From Roseibium sp. (GTDB lineage Bacteria; Pseudomonadota; Alphaproteobacteria; Rhizobiales; Stappiaceae), in contig JAEPNV010000001.1 in the NCBI GenBank assembly GCA_017643215.1, positions 620,001 to 684,000 of the forward strand: a stretch of 64,000 bases of DNA, read 5' to 3'. Below the pieces are notes generated by a model. That model was not told the origin of the DNA, ran no database searches, and saw only the letters and a list, made by a program, of their open reading frames with translations. Both the position numbers and the translations under genes were made by a program. The stretch's first letter is position 1; the number at the start of each line of letters is the position of its first letter. Of the stretch, positions 1 to 10,752 are shown in pieces.

Positions 1-1032
1 AATTATTATGCCCGCATTCTGGCAGAAGACGTGCCGCTCGCCGTCGATATTCTGGCTGATATCCTCCAGAACTCAACGTTCGACACCGAGGAGCTGCGGC
101 GCGAGCAGCATGTGATCCTTCAGGAGATCGGCGCCGCCAATGATTCTCCGGAGGACCGGGCCTTCGACCTGTTTCAGGAAACCGCCTGGCCGGATCAGGC
201 GATCGGCCGGCCGATCCTCGGCACGCCGGAGACGGTGCAGGGCTTTTCCCGGGATGCGCTGAATGCCTATCTCGGCGAGCGGTATCGCGGACCGGACATG
301 GTTCTGGCGGCGGCCGGTGCTGTCGAACATGAGGCGCTGGTCCATTTGGCGGAGAAGAAGTTCACCGCCATCAGTGACAAGCCGGCCGAGAGCGATGGCA
401 AGGCGGAATATCGCGGCGGCGAAACGGCGCTCGCCAAGGATCTCATGGAAGCCCAGGTCCTGATCGGTTTCGAGGGCCGGCCGTACAAATCGCGCGACTA
501 TTATGCGATCCAGATCCTGGCATCCGTCCTCGGCGGCGGCATGTCGTCCCGGCTGTTCCAGGAGATCCGGGAAAAGCACGGATTATGCTACGCGATCTAC
601 AGCTTTCACTGGGCGTTTTCCGACACCGGCCTGTTCGGCCTTCACGCGGCGACCAGCCGGGAGGATCTGGCCGAGCTGATGCCGATGATCCTGGACCAGT
701 TGCGCCTCGCGGGCGAGACAATCGGTGATGAAGAGGTCGCCCGCTCCCGGGCGCAGATCCGCTCCGGATTGATGATGGCGCTGGAAAGCCCCGCGGCCCG
801 CGCGGGCCAAATCGCCCGGCAAATTCTGGTGCACGGGCGGATCCTGTCGATGGATGAAGTGTCCGGCAAGATCGAGGCCGTGACATCGGCCGATATCCGC
901 CGGGTCGCGCAGGAAACGTTCCTGGAAACCACGCCGACTTTGACGTCCGTGGGGCCGGTGGACGGTATGATGACCGCCGAGGACATAGCGGCCCGCCTGG
1001 GCGCGCCATTCCTGCGGGCCGCCTCCATGTAG
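1..1032 (+). CDS. M16 family zinc peptidase, C-terminal part (5' end outside window)
   Basis: The reading frame is open from the first base, so the gene starts upstream; 343 residues are visible. The sequence matches the C-terminal half of M16 (pitrilysin / mitochondrial processing peptidase-like) proteins: a glycine-rich segment LGGGMSSRLFQEIREKHGLCY near residue 177 is the family's typical substrate-cleft motif, followed by the second alpha/beta repeat. The catalytic HxxEH would lie in the missing part; the visible E-rich stretch EELRREQHVILQEI is the usual downstream acidic helix. A metallopeptidase role is inferred from family. The next gene begins 17 bases downstream on the same strand, so cotranscription is likely. 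Confidence 0.88.
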   Translation, partial: NYYARILAEDVPLAVDILADILQNSTFDTEELRREQHVILQEIGAANDSPEDRAFDLFQETAWPDQAIGRPILGTPETVQGFSRDALNAYLGERYRGPDMVLAAAGAVEHEALVHLAEKKFTAISDKPAESDGKAEYRGGETALAKDLMEAQVLIGFEGRPYKSRDYYAIQILASVLGGGMSSRLFQEIREKHGLCYAIYSFHWAFSDTGLFGLHAATSREDLAELMPMILDQLRLAGETIGDEEVARSRAQIRSGLMMALESPAARAGQIARQILVHGRILSMDEVSGKIEAVTSADIRRVAQETFLETTPTLTSVGPVDGMMTAEDIAARLGAPFLRAASM

Positions 1033-1048
1033 AGCCGGGGCCGGGCAC

Positions 1049-1687
1049 ATGGCGCTGTTGCGGACATCCCTGGTCGCGGACACCGAACCCCGGATCGAAA
1101 CCGGTTCGCATTGCCTTCGCCCACCGGTGATGGGTGATTTTCCCGCATGGTCGGAGCTGCGGTCCGAAAGCCGGGAGTTCCTGCGCCCGTGGGAACCGGT
1201 CTGGCCCCAGGACGATCTGACCAAGGCGGGTTTCCGGCGCCGCTTGCGGCGTTACGCCAAGGACCGCCGGGAAGGCCGCAGCCATCCGTTTTTCTTGTTC
1301 GAGCGGGAGACCGCGACGCTTTTGGGCGGGATCACCTTGTCCAACATCCGCCGGGGCGTGAGCCAGTCGGCGACGCTGGGATACTGGATGGGCGCCCGAT
1401 TTGCCGGCCATGGACACATGTCCGCCGCCGTGAACATGATTCTGCCGTTCTGTTTTGATGTCCTCGGGCTGCACCGGATCGAGGCGGCCTGTCTGCCTGA
1501 AAACGCGCGCTCAATTCGCCTGCTGGAAAAAGCCGGATTTCGGCGCGAGGGCTATGCGCGGAATTATCTCTTGATCAACGGTGTATGGCAGGACCATGTG
1601 CTGTTTGCCTGCCTGCCTGAGGACCATGCATCGGCCGCCGAGCTCTGCACCGGAAACGCCCGGGGAAGACTGAAAGAATTCTTGTGA
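1049..1687 (+). CDS. GNAT family N-acetyltransferase (RimJ/RimL-like)
   Basis: A protein of 212 residues. The middle and C-terminal parts fit the RimJ-type GNAT fold: [12 protein letters not shown] (beta strands), a [18 protein letters not shown] acetyl-CoA-loop region, then [29 protein letters not shown], the family's classic closing motif in which a residue of the [10 protein letters not shown] stretch contacts CoA. It probably acetylates a protein N-terminus or small amine; the substrate cannot be read from sequence. It lies between the M16 peptidase (17 bases upstream) and the EAL protein (1 base downstream), so the three look like one transcription unit. Confidence 0.88.
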   Translation: MALLRTSLVADTEPRIETGSHCLRPPVMGDFPAWSELRSESREFLRPWEPVWPQDDLTKAGFRRRLRRYAKDRREGRSHPFFLFERETATLLGGITLSNIRRGVSQSATLGYWMGARFAGHGHMSAAVNMILPFCFDVLGLHRIEAACLPENARSIRLLEKAGFRREGYARNYLLINGVWQDHVLFACLPEDHASAAELCTGNARGRLKEFL

Positions 1688-1688
1688 C

Positions 1689-4628
1689 ATGGCGCGCAAA
1701 CCAGTACTCCTTCGGCCCATGTCACGAGTGTCGCCCGTCCTGACGGCGTGGCCCGTAAGGGCCCTGATCTATGCATGTATTCTGGTGTGTGCCGTGGTTG
1801 TCGCGCAGCGCGCGATGGCCATCGAGCCGATTCCCGTTCCCCAGGACATCGACGCACTTGACCTGACGCAATCGATTGAAATCTATCCCGATGCCGGCCC
1901 GCGGCTGCAGGTCTCCACGGCGCCCGGCGCGGACGGCATCGTCCGGCGGATCGAAGTGCCCTCCCGCGATGGCAGCAGCCGCAGTTGGGCGGTGTTTGCG
2001 CTGGCCAATACCGGCGATGAACAGATCGACCGCCTGATCGTGGCGCCGTTTTTTCAGCTTGTCGGATCAAGACTGTTCTGGCCGGATCTCGGCTCGTCGC
2101 GGATCGCGTCGATCACGCCAAGTCAGGGCATCGCGCCGGTCCGCCAGACAAGCCTGGAAGCGGACGTCTTCCTGATCACGCTCGATCCGGGTGCTATCGT
2201 GACGTTCGTCAGCGAGATGACGACATCCGAACTGCCCCAGCTTCGTCTCTGGAAGCCGGATGTCTACAAGGAGACCGTCAACGGCTATACGCTTTACCGC
2301 GGGATCATCCTCGGCATTTCCGGGCTCCTGGCCTTGTTCTTGACGATCCTGTTCGTGGTCAAGGGCACGGTGATGTTTCCCGCGACCGCAGCCCTCGCCT
2401 GGGCGGTCCTGGCCTATTTATGCATCGATTTCGGGTTCTGGAGCCTGGTGTTTGGCCTCGAGCAGGGCGGCGACCAGCTTTACCGCGCCTGCGCGGAAGT
2501 GATGCTCGCGGCCAGCCTGATCATCTTCCTCTACGCCTATTTGAACCTCAATCGGTGGAACATCCACTATTCGCATCTGGCGTTGACGACCCTGATCCTG
2601 CTGCTGGGTCTTTTAGGCGTAGCGGTCTGGGATCCGTCCATTGCCGCCGGTATTGCGCGCCTGTCGCTTGGCATCATCGGCGTGCTTGGGTTCGTGACGA
2701 TCATGGTTCTGGCCTTCAAGGGCTATGACCGCGCGATTCTGCTGATCCCCACCTGGTTCCTTTTGATGGTCTGGCTGGCGGGCGCGGCACTGACGATCAC
2801 CGGCATGCTGGCCAATGACATCGTCCAGCCGGCGCTCGGCGGTGGGCTCGTGCTGATCGTCCTGTTGATCGGTTTTACGGTCATGCAGCATGCCTTTGCC
2901 GGTGGTGCCATCGCCCAGGGCCTGATCTCCGACGTGGAACGGCGCGCGCTCGCGTTGACCGGTGCGGGCGACATTATCTGGGATTGGGACATCGACCGCG
3001 ATCGTATCTACACAGGCAACGAAGTCGAGGATCTCCTGAACCTGCGTCACGGAACGCTCGAAGGCCCGGCGCGGGATTGGCTGGACGTTTTGCATCCCCA
3101 GGACCGGGACCGGTTCCGGGCAACGCTTGATGCGGTGATCGACCAGCGCCGCGGCAAGATCGTACAGACCTTTCGCCTGAGATCCGACGACGGTCATTTC
3201 CGCTGGTTCCGGTTGCGGGCACGGCCCATTGTGGGAGCCGATGGGGAAGTCATCCGCTGTGTCGGCACCCTGCTGGATGTGACGGAAGAAAGGACGGCCG
3301 AGGAGCGCCTTCTGCACGATGCCGTTCATGACAATTTGACCGGATTGCCGAACCGGGAACTGTTCATGGACCGGCTGCGCACCGCCGTCACCCAAATCCG
3401 GACCAACGATGGGGCGGCCAAGCCGACTGTCGTCATGTTGAATCTGGACCGGTTCAAGCAGGTCAATGACAGCATCGGCCTGTCGGCGGGCGACAGCATC
3501 CTCTTGACGGTGGCCCGCCGCTTGGGCCGCCTGATCGGCCCGCAGGACGCACTCGCCCGGCTGAACGGTGATCAATACGGCCTCATGATCCTGTCGGAAC
3601 AGGAACCGGACCGGATCGTCGCCCTGACCGATGCGCTGAGAAAATCGATCCGGGCGCCGATCACCTTCGGCGAGCGGGAGATTTTCTTGACCTGCGCGGC
3701 TGGGATTGCCCTTTATGAAGGCAACAAGCAGAGCGCGGAGGACCTGGTCAGCAACGCCGAAATCGCGCTCAATCACGCCAAGCGGCTTGGCGGCGACCGC
3801 CAGGAGGTGTTCCGGCCGATCCTCCGGCCCTTGGGCAAGAAGGTGGTTGATCTGGAAAACGACCTGCGTGAGGCAATCAAAAAGGAAAACATCGGCGTCT
3901 TTTACCAGCCGATCGTGCGCCTTGTTGACCAGAGCATTGCCGGATTTGAAGTGCTGGCGCGCTGGCAGCATCCCAAACGCGGCAACATCGCACCGACCGA
4001 GTTCATCCCGATCGCCGAGCAATCCGGCCTGATCGATGATCTTGGCATGTACATGCTGGAAAAAAGCGCGCATCAACTGGCGTTCTGGCAGCGGGAGTTG
4101 CCGGCGCCGCAGCCGATTTTTGCGTCCGTGAACCTCTCCAGCCGCCAGCTTCTCAAACATGATCTCATCAACGATGTGAAGGCGGTCCTGTCCCGCTCGT
4201 CGCTTGCCACCGGGACCTTGAAGCTGGAGCTGACCGAATCCCTGGTCATGTCCAATCCGGAGTATTCGGCAAAGGTCATGGAACGTCTGCGCGGTCTCGG
4301 GGCCGGGCTGTCGCTCGACGATTTTGGCACCGGCCACTCGTCGCTGTCCTATTTGCAACGGTTCCCGTTCGACACCATCAAGATCGACCAGTCGTTTGTT
4401 CGTCCGAACGGCCAGTCCGCGCGGCCGGTGCTTTTGCGGACGATCGTGGCCATGGGTCACGACCTTGGCATGTCGGTGGTTGCCGAAGGCGCGGAAAGTG
4501 AGTCGGACGCGCTGGAGCTCTATCAGCTCGGCTGTGAATACGCGCAAGGCTTTTTCTTCGGCCAGGCCATGTCGGCGGATGAGGCGACAAAGGTGCTGCG
4601 CCGCATGCCCCTGGAAGCCGCGTCCTGA
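1689..4628 (+). CDS. membrane PAS-GGDEF-EAL protein, probable c-di-GMP phosphodiesterase
   Basis: 979 residues. Order: N-terminal membrane anchor or signal (about 20-45), periplasmic sensing domain (about 46-195), several membrane helices resembling a 7TMR-DISM block (about 200-405), PAS domain (about 420-535, [13 protein letters not shown]), GGDEF domain (about 540-705) and EAL domain (about 715-965). The GGDEF signature is degenerate: RLNGDQYG near residue 624, losing the catalytic Glu. The EAL motifs look intact: [38 protein letters not shown] and QGFFFG. The expected activity is therefore c-di-GMP hydrolysis with the GGDEF domain as a sensor or GTP-binding module. The start ATG follows the GNAT stop by one base. 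Confidence 0.9.
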   Translation: MARKPVLLRPMSRVSPVLTAWPVRALIYACILVCAVVVAQRAMAIEPIPVPQDIDALDLTQSIEIYPDAGPRLQVSTAPGADGIVRRIEVPSRDGSSRSWAVFALANTGDEQIDRLIVAPFFQLVGSRLFWPDLGSSRIASITPSQGIAPVRQTSLEADVFLITLDPGAIVTFVSEMTTSELPQLRLWKPDVYKETVNGYTLYRGIILGISGLLALFLTILFVVKGTVMFPATAALAWAVLAYLCIDFGFWSLVFGLEQGGDQLYRACAEVMLAASLIIFLYAYLNLNRWNIHYSHLALTTLILLLGLLGVAVWDPSIAAGIARLSLGIIGVLGFVTIMVLAFKGYDRAILLIPTWFLLMVWLAGAALTITGMLANDIVQPALGGGLVLIVLLIGFTVMQHAFAGGAIAQGLISDVERRALALTGAGDIIWDWDIDRDRIYTGNEVEDLLNLRHGTLEGPARDWLDVLHPQDRDRFRATLDAVIDQRRGKIVQTFRLRSDDGHFRWFRLRARPIVGADGEVIRCVGTLLDVTEERTAEERLLHDAVHDNLTGLPNRELFMDRLRTAVTQIRTNDGAAKPTVVMLNLDRFKQVNDSIGLSAGDSILLTVARRLGRLIGPQDALARLNGDQYGLMILSEQEPDRIVALTDALRKSIRAPITFGEREIFLTCAAGIALYEGNKQSAEDLVSNAEIALNHAKRLGGDRQEVFRPILRPLGKKVVDLENDLREAIKKENIGVFYQPIVRLVDQSIAGFEVLARWQHPKRGNIAPTEFIPIAEQSGLIDDLGMYMLEKSAHQLAFWQRELPAPQPIFASVNLSSRQLLKHDLINDVKAVLSRSSLATGTLKLELTESLVMSNPEYSAKVMERLRGLGAGLSLDDFGTGHSSLSYLQRFPFDTIKIDQSFVRPNGQSARPVLLRTIVAMGHDLGMSVVAEGAESESDALELYQLGCEYAQGFFFGQAMSADEATKVLRRMPLEAAS

Positions 4629-4653
4629 TCTCGGCCTGCTGGCCACATGATTT

Positions 4654-5592
4654 TTATGGAACGATGATGTCGAGGGTTGGGCCGCCGGCCTCCACCAAGA
4701 TGGGCGTTGTGCCGAACGGGTCGCCATCGATTTGCGCGGCAACAGGTTTTGCCGCTGTCAAGCGTGCGCGCTGGATCGTCTTGGCGACCACACCGCGGGT
4801 TTTATGGACCCGTCCGAGAAGCAGGGCCGCGCTGAAGCGCATGAGCGACAGCGGGTCGTCCTTTTCCAGCACAAGCAGATGCAGGCCCGGATCACAAACG
4901 CACGCCTCCGGACACACGGAAAACGGGCCGCCATAGTACCGGCCGTTGGTCACGACCACGAGCTTGCCGGCGAGCGTTTCGTCTTGAAGATGCACGAAAA
5001 GGTCCGGGCTTTGCCGCGGGAAACCGGTTTTCAGCGCGATCAGCACATAGGCCAGCTTGCCGAACCGTCGTTTGAGGGACAACGGCATGGCGTGAACCAC
5101 CTCCGCATCGAAGCCGGCGGAGGCCATCAAAACGAACGGATGGCCGTTGGCGCGCCCGGCATGGAGCGGGCGGACCTGATGGGCGGCAATCGCGCGGGCG
5201 ACGGCCTTGGCCCGCCGCGGCAGGCCCAATTCATGCGCCAGCACATTGGCGGTGCCGAACGGAATGACCGCAAGAGCCGGCGGTGCGGGATGCGCTTGAA
5301 GGCCGGTCATCGCTTCGTTGACCGATCCGTCGCCGCCGGCAATGACCAATGTCCCGATCCGCAAGGACGGATCGGCACAAACATCACCGATTTCACCGGC
5401 ATGGGACGTCAGGTGCAACCGTACATCGAAACCGCTGGCGGTAAGCTCCCGCCGGACTTTGTCCAGAACCTTTTGCCGGTATCCGCCCGCAGTCGGATTG
5501 GCCATGATCAGGACCGACTTTGGCGCCGGAACCGGTTTGCGCGGTGAGGTGGCGATACTCGCGGCTGCCTGCCGACTCAGGCCCGCGGTCAT
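4654..5592 (-). CDS. diacylglycerol/lipid kinase family protein (DAGKc)
   Basis: 312 residues. Near residue 27 it has [15 protein letters not shown], the start of the DAGK catalytic fold; [16 protein letters not shown] near residue 82 is the GGDGT-type nucleotide-binding loop and [14 protein letters not shown] the substrate-site segment. Known members (YegS, LCB5, DgkB) phosphorylate lipid alcohols at the membrane face; the exact lipid is unknown here. The first about 20 residues are poorly conserved. Its ATG overlaps the rnhA stop by 4 bases (ATGA type), so it is translationally coupled as last gene of ispH-thrB-rnhA-dgk. It converges on the EAL gene with 25 bases between stops. Confidence 0.85.
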   Translation of the reverse strand: MTAGLSRQAAASIATSPRKPVPAPKSVLIMANPTAGGYRQKVLDKVRRELTASGFDVRLHLTSHAGEIGDVCADPSLRIGTLVIAGGDGSVNEAMTGLQAHPAPPALAVIPFGTANVLAHELGLPRRAKAVARAIAAHQVRPLHAGRANGHPFVLMASAGFDAEVVHAMPLSLKRRFGKLAYVLIALKTGFPRQSPDLFVHLQDETLAGKLVVVTNGRYYGGPFSVCPEACVCDPGLHLLVLEKDDPLSLMRFSAALLLGRVHKTRGVVAKTIQRARLTAAKPVAAQIDGDPFGTTPILVEAGGPTLDIIVP

Positions 5593-6065
5593 GGCAGATC
5601 GTCCGGCACTGCGGATCCATTGGCCTTGAAGGGTTGCATGCCCTTGCGCGCCAATGCATCGGCCCGTTCGTTTTCCGGGTGTCCGGCATGCCCCTTGACC
5701 CAGTGCCAGGTCACGTCATGCCGGTCGCGGGCGTCGTCGAGCGCTTGCCACAGATCCGCGTTCTTGACCGGTTTCTTGTCAGCCGTCCGCCAGTTGCGCG
5801 CCTTCCAGCCGCGCATCCAGTCCGAAATACCGCTGCGCACATAGGTGCTGTCGGTGTAAAGATCGACGACGCAGGGCCGCTTCAAGGTGTTCAAGGCCTC
5901 AATGGCGGCCGTCAATTCCATCCGGTTGTTGGTGGTGCTTTGCTCACCGCCCGACAGTTCCTTTTCGTGTGCGCCGAACCGCAGCAGCGCGCCCCATCCG
6001 CCGGGCCCGGGATTTCCCGAGCAGGCGCCGTCGGTGTAGATCTCGACACGGATTGGCGCGGTCAT
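5589..6065 (-). CDS. rnhA: ribonuclease HI
   Basis: 158 residues, the standard length of bacterial RNase HI. All four carboxylates of the active site are seen: Asp in [16 protein letters not shown], Glu in [12 protein letters not shown], Asp in [12 protein letters not shown] and Asp in [11 protein letters not shown], plus the loop His in [11 protein letters not shown]. It removes RNA from RNA-DNA hybrids such as R-loops and lagging-strand primers. It overlaps the thrB stop upstream and the lipid kinase start downstream by 4 bases each, so it is the middle of a tightly coupled operon. A second RNase H (rnhB) occurs near 33.5 kb. Confidence 0.97.
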   Translation of the reverse strand: MTAPIRVEIYTDGACSGNPGPGGWGALLRFGAHEKELSGGEQSTTNNRMELTAAIEALNTLKRPCVVDLYTDSTYVRSGISDWMRGWKARNWRTADKKPVKNADLWQALDDARDRHDVTWHWVKGHAGHPENERADALARKGMQPFKANGSAVPDDLP

Positions 6066-7027
6066 AAGGACAGTCCATAGGCCGACGCGCTGTCGACGCT
6101 CTGGTGAAAGCGCAGTTTCTTAAGGTATTCAAGCGGGTCCTTGGGTGTGACCAACGCGCCCTCTGGAACGCTCAGCCAATCGTAAAGTCGGGTCAGCAGG
6201 AACCGCAGCGCCGCACCGCGGGCCAAAAGCGGCAGAGCCTGGAACTCGGCCTCCGTCAGCGGCCGGACGCGGGCATATCCGTTCAACAGGGCGCGGGCCT
6301 TGGTGACGTTGAACGAAAGATCCGGTTCGAAACACCACGCGTTCAGACAGATCGCGATGTCGTAGGCAAGCATGTCCTGGCAGGCGAAATAAAAGTCGAT
6401 CAGACCGGACAGGTCCTTGCCCAAAAAGAACACGTTGTCCGGAAAAAGGTCGGCGTGAATAACACCGCGCGGAAGCCCGTTCGGCCAGTTGTTTTCCAGT
6501 GTGTCCAGTTCGGCGGCGATCGCCTCGCTCAGTCCCGGCGTGACGCTGTCGATGTTCGGCCCGCACTCCTTGAACAGCGGCCGCCAGCCCGACACGGCGA
6601 GGGCGTTCGGCCGGTCCATGGCAAAATCCTGCGCGGCCACATGCATCCCGGCCATGGCCGCCCCGAGCGCGCCGCAATGCTCGGGCCGGGGCCGTTTCAC
6701 CCACATGCCTTCCAAGAAGGTGACCAGCGCCGCCGGACGCTCGGCAAGGGTGCCGAGGACGGATCCGTCGCGGGCCGCGACCGGTGTCGGACAGTTGATG
6801 TTCTTGGCCGCCAAATGCTGGAGCAGGGTGAGAAAGAACGGCAGGTCGGCCGGATCAACCCGCTTTTCGTAAAGCGTCAGGATGAAATAACCGGCTTCGG
6901 TGTGAACCAGGAAGTTGCTGTTTTCCACGCCCTCGGCGATCCCCTTGAAGGACAACAGCGCGCCGATGTCGTATGAGCCGATGAACGATGCAAGCTCTTC
7001 ATCGGCGACCTCGGTATAAACGGCCAT
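6062..7027 (-). CDS. thrB: homoserine kinase, kinase-fold (APH-like) type
   Basis: 321 residues, in the aminoglycoside-phosphotransferase fold used for homoserine kinase in alphaproteobacteria rather than the GHMP type of enterics. Landmarks: [12 protein letters not shown] at the N-terminus, [11 protein letters not shown] (nucleotide loop), [14 protein letters not shown] (catalytic HxDxxxxN) and [12 protein letters not shown] (metal-binding Asp). It makes O-phosphohomoserine for threonine synthesis. It starts 6 bases after the ispH stop and overlaps rnhA by 4 bases; this ispH-thrB-rnhA order is common in Rhizobiales and supports the assignment. Confidence 0.95.
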   Translation of the reverse strand: MAVYTEVADEELASFIGSYDIGALLSFKGIAEGVENSNFLVHTEAGYFILTLYEKRVDPADLPFFLTLLQHLAAKNINCPTPVAARDGSVLGTLAERPAALVTFLEGMWVKRPRPEHCGALGAAMAGMHVAAQDFAMDRPNALAVSGWRPLFKECGPNIDSVTPGLSEAIAAELDTLENNWPNGLPRGVIHADLFPDNVFFLGKDLSGLIDFYFACQDMLAYDIAICLNAWCFEPDLSFNVTKARALLNGYARVRPLTEAEFQALPLLARGAALRFLLTRLYDWLSVPEGALVTPKDPLEYLKKLRFHQSVDSASAYGLSL

Positions 7028-7033
7028 CGTGGA

Positions 7034-8032
7034 TTACCCGGCGGCCCCTGCGGCGAGCCGGCTCATCTCGCGCAGTTCCCGTGGCAGATTGAAGACCACG
7101 GTCTCGTCCGCCGTGCGCACGGTCTCAACGGTCACATCAAACCGCTCGGAGAACGCCTCGATGATTTCCTCCACGAGGGTCTCGGGCGCGGAGGCGCCGG
7201 CCGTCAATCCAAGGGATCTGACATTGTCGAAGTCGTCCCACTTAATATCCGTCGCGCGCTGGACAAGCGCCGACACCCGGCAGCCAGCGCGTTCGGCCAC
7301 TTCGCGCAGCCGCTGTGAATTCGAGGAATTCGGCGCGCCGACGACGACCATCGCCTCGACTTGCGGGGCCACTTCTTTCACGGCCTCCTGCCGGTTGGTC
7401 GTGGCGTAGCAGATGTCTTCCTTGTGGGGTGCCACGATGTCGGGGAACCGGTCGCGCAAGACACGCACGATCCCGGCCGTGTCGTCAACGGAGAGTGTTG
7501 TCTGGGTGATGAACGCCAATTGCCGGCCGGACACCGGCTGATAGGCGTGGGCGTCCGCCTCGGTCTCGATCAGCGTGACGGCCCCGTCGGGAAGCTGGCC
7601 CATCGTGCCGATCACCTCCGGATGACCCTTATGGCCGATCAGAAGGATTTCCCGGTCCCGGCGGTGGTGGATTTCCGCTTCCTTGTGCACTTTCGAGACC
7701 AGCGGACAGGTGGCGTCGAGGTAAAACATCTTGCGGGTCTGTGCGTCCGCCGGCACCGATTTCGGCACGCCGTGCGCAGAAAAGATCACCGGACGCTCGC
7801 GGTCGGTGTCGGGGATTTCATCGAGTTCCTCGACGAACACGGCGCCCTTGTCCTTCAGGCCATCGACAACGAATTTGTTGTGAACGATTTCGTGCCGCAC
7901 GTAGACGGGCTTGCCGTATTTCTCAAGCGCCAGTTCGACGATCTGGATCGCCCGGTCCACACCGGCGCAAAAACCGCGCGGGGCGCACAGTTTGATGGTC
8001 AGCGGTGGCTTTTGGCGTGAAAGTTCGCTCAT
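7034..8032 (-). CDS. ispH: 4-hydroxy-3-methylbut-2-enyl diphosphate reductase
   Basis: 332 residues from the ATG at 8032. The frame is open further upstream to 8194, but the extra 54 residues lack family similarity, and [15 protein letters not shown] leads directly into the conserved start. The three iron-sulfur cysteines lie in [26 protein letters not shown] and [34 protein letters not shown] and [11 protein letters not shown] complete the IspH signature. The enzyme performs the last step of the MEP isoprenoid pathway, giving IPP and DMAPP. First gene of ispH-thrB-rnhA-lipid kinase; the 173-base gap to the divergent lipoprotein gene should hold its promoter. Confidence 0.96.
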   Translation of the reverse strand: MSELSRQKPPLTIKLCAPRGFCAGVDRAIQIVELALEKYGKPVYVRHEIVHNKFVVDGLKDKGAVFVEELDEIPDTDRERPVIFSAHGVPKSVPADAQTRKMFYLDATCPLVSKVHKEAEIHHRRDREILLIGHKGHPEVIGTMGQLPDGAVTLIETEADAHAYQPVSGRQLAFITQTTLSVDDTAGIVRVLRDRFPDIVAPHKEDICYATTNRQEAVKEVAPQVEAMVVVGAPNSSNSQRLREVAERAGCRVSALVQRATDIKWDDFDNVRSLGLTAGASAPETLVEEIIEAFSERFDVTVETVRTADETVVFNLPRELREMSRLAAGAAG

Positions 8033-8205
8033 GTCTGTCCCTGGGGCAGTGCGCGCTAGGTCGGTTCCTATGCCAAGCGCAATAAGGGCGTTGAACCTTG
8101 ATCTGTCAAGGGGACGCGGCCATTCCGCGCGCCTGGGCTCTCGCCAAGGTTTGTGCGAGCTGATAAGAAGCGCGCCAATGAAGCTGACTGGCATTTAGGT
8201 GGACC

Positions 8206-8799
8206 ATGGGACGTGCTGTCAATCAGGTAGGCGCCGGGCGTTGGATGAAGCCGGCGGCCGCAATCCTGGGACTTGGAATGCTGACGGCCTGCGGCGGACT
8301 GGGCGAGCAGACATCAAACCTTGTCTCGACCGTGACGTCCGGCGGCCAAGGGCCGATCGAAGTCTCACCCGACGCGTTCGCCGCGCCGGTCTACTGCCCG
8401 CCCATCCGGCTGAAACGCAACACCCATTTGATCATCCGATATGAACGGGGGAGGGAAAACGATCCGCAGGGTCTGCTTTATCAGGTGATCCTTGAGGATT
8501 TCGCCCGGTCCTGCAAGGCGGAGGGGGGCGACCAGACCCGGGTCAAGATCGGTGTTTCAGGCGATGTGACCCCAGGCCCGGCCTGGCAAGGCGGCGAGGT
8601 AATCGTACCGGTCCGGATCACGGCAACCGGCGATGGCGACACGGCGCTTTTTTCCGAATCCATCAATATCCCGGTAACCCTCGGCGCGGGCGCACCGAGC
8701 GAGACGTGGACGCTGATCGAGGACAAGTTCACGATCGCCCGCAACCAGCCGGGCCAGATCGAGGTCGGGTTCGAAACCAATTCACGTGGGCGCCGATAA
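8206..8799 (+). CDS. putative lipoprotein of unknown function
   Basis: 197 residues. An N-terminal hydrophobic stretch AAAILGLGMLTACGG ends in a lipobox (LTAC), so the mature protein should begin at that Cys and be lipid-anchored. The body is beta-rich with no domain I recognise (CPPIRLKRNTHLIIRYERG, FARSCKAEGGDQTRVKIG, VIVPVRITATGDGDTALFS). The ATG at 8206 is preceded by AGGTGG; an alternative ATG at 8245 would give a shorter signal. It diverges from ispH and lies upstream of the riboswitch-controlled gcv operon, without an obvious link to either. Confidence 0.75.
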   Translation: MGRAVNQVGAGRWMKPAAAILGLGMLTACGGLGEQTSNLVSTVTSGGQGPIEVSPDAFAAPVYCPPIRLKRNTHLIIRYERGRENDPQGLLYQVILEDFARSCKAEGGDQTRVKIGVSGDVTPGPAWQGGEVIVPVRITATGDGDTALFSESINIPVTLGAGAPSETWTLIEDKFTIARNQPGQIEVGFETNSRGRR

Positions 8800-8851
8800 G
8801 ATCCCCGTCATTCATCCTCGGTGCGAGTGCGGATCGGGCCGCTTCATGCGG

Positions 8852-8880
8852 TTGACAAGCGCGGGGCAGAATCAGATGAT
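8852..8880 (+). promoter_or_regulatory. candidate promoter of the gcv riboswitch transcript
   Basis: TTGACA at 8852-8857 is followed after exactly 17 bases by GATGAT at 8875-8880, a plausible sigma70-type pair. Transcription would start near 8887, about 60 bases before the first glycine aptamer, as expected for a riboswitch leader. The assignment is by consensus only. Confidence 0.5.
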
Positions 8881-8945
8881 GCCCGCCGTGGATCTGGGTC
8901 GTTGGCAGATCCGTGTGGATGCATGACGCACCCACAAAAGACATA

Positions 8946-9142
8946 GCGGGAGAGGCCGGGTGAGACAATCCCGGCGCCGAAGGAGCAACCGCCCCGGAAA
9001 CTCTCAGGCAAAAGGACCGCTTGTCTTCAACGCTCTGGAAAGCAGTCTTTTGGCGGACGACCGGCAAGACGGCTCACCGAAGGAGTAACCGGACCGCCTC
9101 AGGGCGGGACGGGAAATCTCTCAGGTTCTGGGACAGAGGGGG
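8946..9142 (+). ncRNA. tandem glycine riboswitch (two aptamers)
   Basis: Two successive glycine-aptamer copies. The first spans about 8946-9026 with GCGGGAGAG at its start, CGCCGAAGGAGCAACCG in the core and AACTCTCAGGCAAAAGGAC near its end. The second spans about 9031-9142 with GCTCTGGAAAGC, CACCGAAGGAGTAACCG and AATCTCTCAGGTTCTGGGACAGAG. The short linker and the two GAAGGAG cores are diagnostic of the tandem form. It lies 57 bases upstream of the gcvT ATG. Known tandem glycine riboswitches switch on glycine cleavage when glycine is abundant; that role is inferred here from family and position. Confidence 0.95.
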
Positions 9143-9198
9143 CGCACGCAGATCGGTCGATTTGCGTCTTGCGCAACCGGATAGCCGAGGACCCGTTC

Positions 9199-10350
9199 AT
9201 GGCCGCCCCCGACCCGCAGAGCGAATTGAAATCCACGCCGCTCTCAGACCTTCATGAGGAGCTTGGCGCCCGCATGGTGCCGTTCGCCGGCTATTCCATG
9301 CCGGTGCAGTACCCGACCGGCATCATGGCCGAACACGTGCACACCCGCACGCATGCGGGCCTTTTTGACGTCTCCCATATGGGCCAGGCGTTTCTTGTCG
9401 GTCCCGACCACGAAACCACCGCCCGGGCGCTGGAGGCGCTGACGCCATCAGATTTCGCGGAGTTGGGATTTGGTCGGCAGCGTTACACGGTCCTGTTGAA
9501 CAACGAGGGCGGGATCGTTGACGATCTGATGGTCACCCGCTCCGTTTCGGCAGCAGATGACGGGCGCCTTTATCTGGTCGTCAACGCGTCCCGCAAAGAC
9601 GTTGATTACGCATTGCTCAGACAAAACCTGCCGGAAAACGTGCGGTTGGAAACCGTGGAAGACCGGGCGTTGATTGCCGTTCAGGGTCCGGACGCGGTGG
9701 CGGCCGTCGCCGCCCATGCGCCGAAGGCCGCTGATCTGAGTTTCATGGGCGCGTCGTCCATGGAGTTCGACGGCATCGACTGTCACATTTCAAGGTCCGG
9801 CTACACCGGCGAGGATGGCGTGGAGATGTCCGTGCCGGCCGGCGCGGCGGAACCGGTCGTTCGCGCGCTTCTGGCCGATGATCGGGTCAAGCCGGTCGGG
9901 CTTGGCGCGCGCGACAGCTTGCGCCTGGAGGCGGGCCTTTGCCTTTACGGCCATGATCTGGACGAAACGACGTCGCCGGTCGAGGGCGCCATCACATTCG
10001 CCATGCAAAAGCGGCGCCGGGAAGAGGGTGGTTTTCCAGGTGCGGACCGGATTCAGCGCGAACTCGCCGAGGGGCCGGGCCGCGTGCGCGTCGGCATGAA
10101 GCTGGAGGGCCGGGCGCCGGCGCGCGAAGGCGCCGAGATCCACTCCGCCGACGGCCTGGCGATCGGAACGGTCACGTCCGGCGGTTTCGCGCCGACCCTC
10201 GGCGCTCCGATTGCCATGGGTTATGTCGCGGCCGGTCACGGCGCGCCCGGCACAAAAATCAATCTGATCGTGCGCGGACGCGCGCTTCCGGCGGAAATCA
10301 CCGCCATGCCGTTTGTCCCGCACCGCTATTTCCGCAAACCCAAGGCCTGA
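9199..10350 (+). CDS. gcvT: aminomethyltransferase (glycine cleavage T protein)
   Basis: 383 residues from the ATG at 9199; an upstream in-frame TTG at 9169 has no ribosome site and would extend into the riboswitch region. Family motifs: [40 protein letters not shown] (folate-site Asp region), [13 protein letters not shown] and [21 protein letters not shown] protein moves the methylene carbon from the aminomethyl-lipoyl arm of H protein to tetrahydrofolate and releases ammonia. First gene of the gcvT-gcvH-osmC-gcvPA-gcvPB cluster behind the tandem glycine riboswitch; gcvH follows after 26 bases. Confidence 0.96.
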   Translation: MAAPDPQSELKSTPLSDLHEELGARMVPFAGYSMPVQYPTGIMAEHVHTRTHAGLFDVSHMGQAFLVGPDHETTARALEALTPSDFAELGFGRQRYTVLLNNEGGIVDDLMVTRSVSAADDGRLYLVVNASRKDVDYALLRQNLPENVRLETVEDRALIAVQGPDAVAAVAAHAPKAADLSFMGASSMEFDGIDCHISRSGYTGEDGVEMSVPAGAAEPVVRALLADDRVKPVGLGARDSLRLEAGLCLYGHDLDETTSPVEGAITFAMQKRRREEGGFPGADRIQRELAEGPGRVRVGMKLEGRAPAREGAEIHSADGLAIGTVTSGGFAPTLGAPIAMGYVAAGHGAPGTKINLIVRGRALPAEITAMPFVPHRYFRKPKA

Positions 10351-10376
10351 CCCTGCAATTTGGATTGGACACTGAT

Positions 10377-10748
10377 ATGAGCACCTATTTTTCCAAGGAT
10401 CATGAATGGATTTCCGTCGACGGCGACATCGCGACCGTGGGCATTACAAATTACGCCCAGGAGCAATTGGGCGACGTCGTCTATGTCGAACTGCCGGACA
10501 CCGGAAAAACGGTCGCTCAAGGCGACGAAGCCGCTGTCGTGGAATCGGTGAAGGCCGCCAGCGAAGTCTACGCCCCGATCGATGGCGAGATCGTGGAGAC
10601 CAATGGCGATCTCGCCGACGAACCGGCGAAGGTGAACGAGGACCCGGAAGGCGCGGCCTGGTTCGTGAAGATGAAGGTCGGCAACGCCGCCCAGCTTTCT
10701 GAGCTGATGGACGAGGCCGCCTACAAGGCCTTCGTGGAGACGCTTTGA
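10377..10748 (+). CDS. gcvH: glycine cleavage system H protein (lipoyl carrier)
   Basis: 123 residues from the ATG at 10377 (an in-frame TTG four codons upstream is less likely). It opens with [19 protein letters not shown] and carries [19 protein letters not shown], in which the Lys is the lipoylation site. The C-terminal [12 protein letters not shown] is also typical. H protein shuttles the aminomethyl group between P, T and L proteins. The L protein (lpd) is not in this window. gcvH is followed after only 4 bases by an OsmC-family gene, an uncommon insertion in the gcv order. Confidence 0.96.
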   Translation: MSTYFSKDHEWISVDGDIATVGITNYAQEQLGDVVYVELPDTGKTVAQGDEAAVVESVKAASEVYAPIDGEIVETNGDLADEPAKVNEDPEGAAWFVKMKVGNAAQLSELMDEAAYKAFVETL

Positions 10749-10752
10749 TCTG

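Noticed and set aside
2613..4742. 709-codon open frame antisense to the EAL gene
   Set aside because: High GC leaves antisense frames open; the product is Arg/Gln/His-rich and unlike any family, whereas the plus strand has clear GGDEF/EAL motifs.
8033..8194. N-terminal extension of ispH
   Set aside because: The extra 54 residues are not family-like and would consume the divergent promoter region; the ATG at 8032 matches the usual start.
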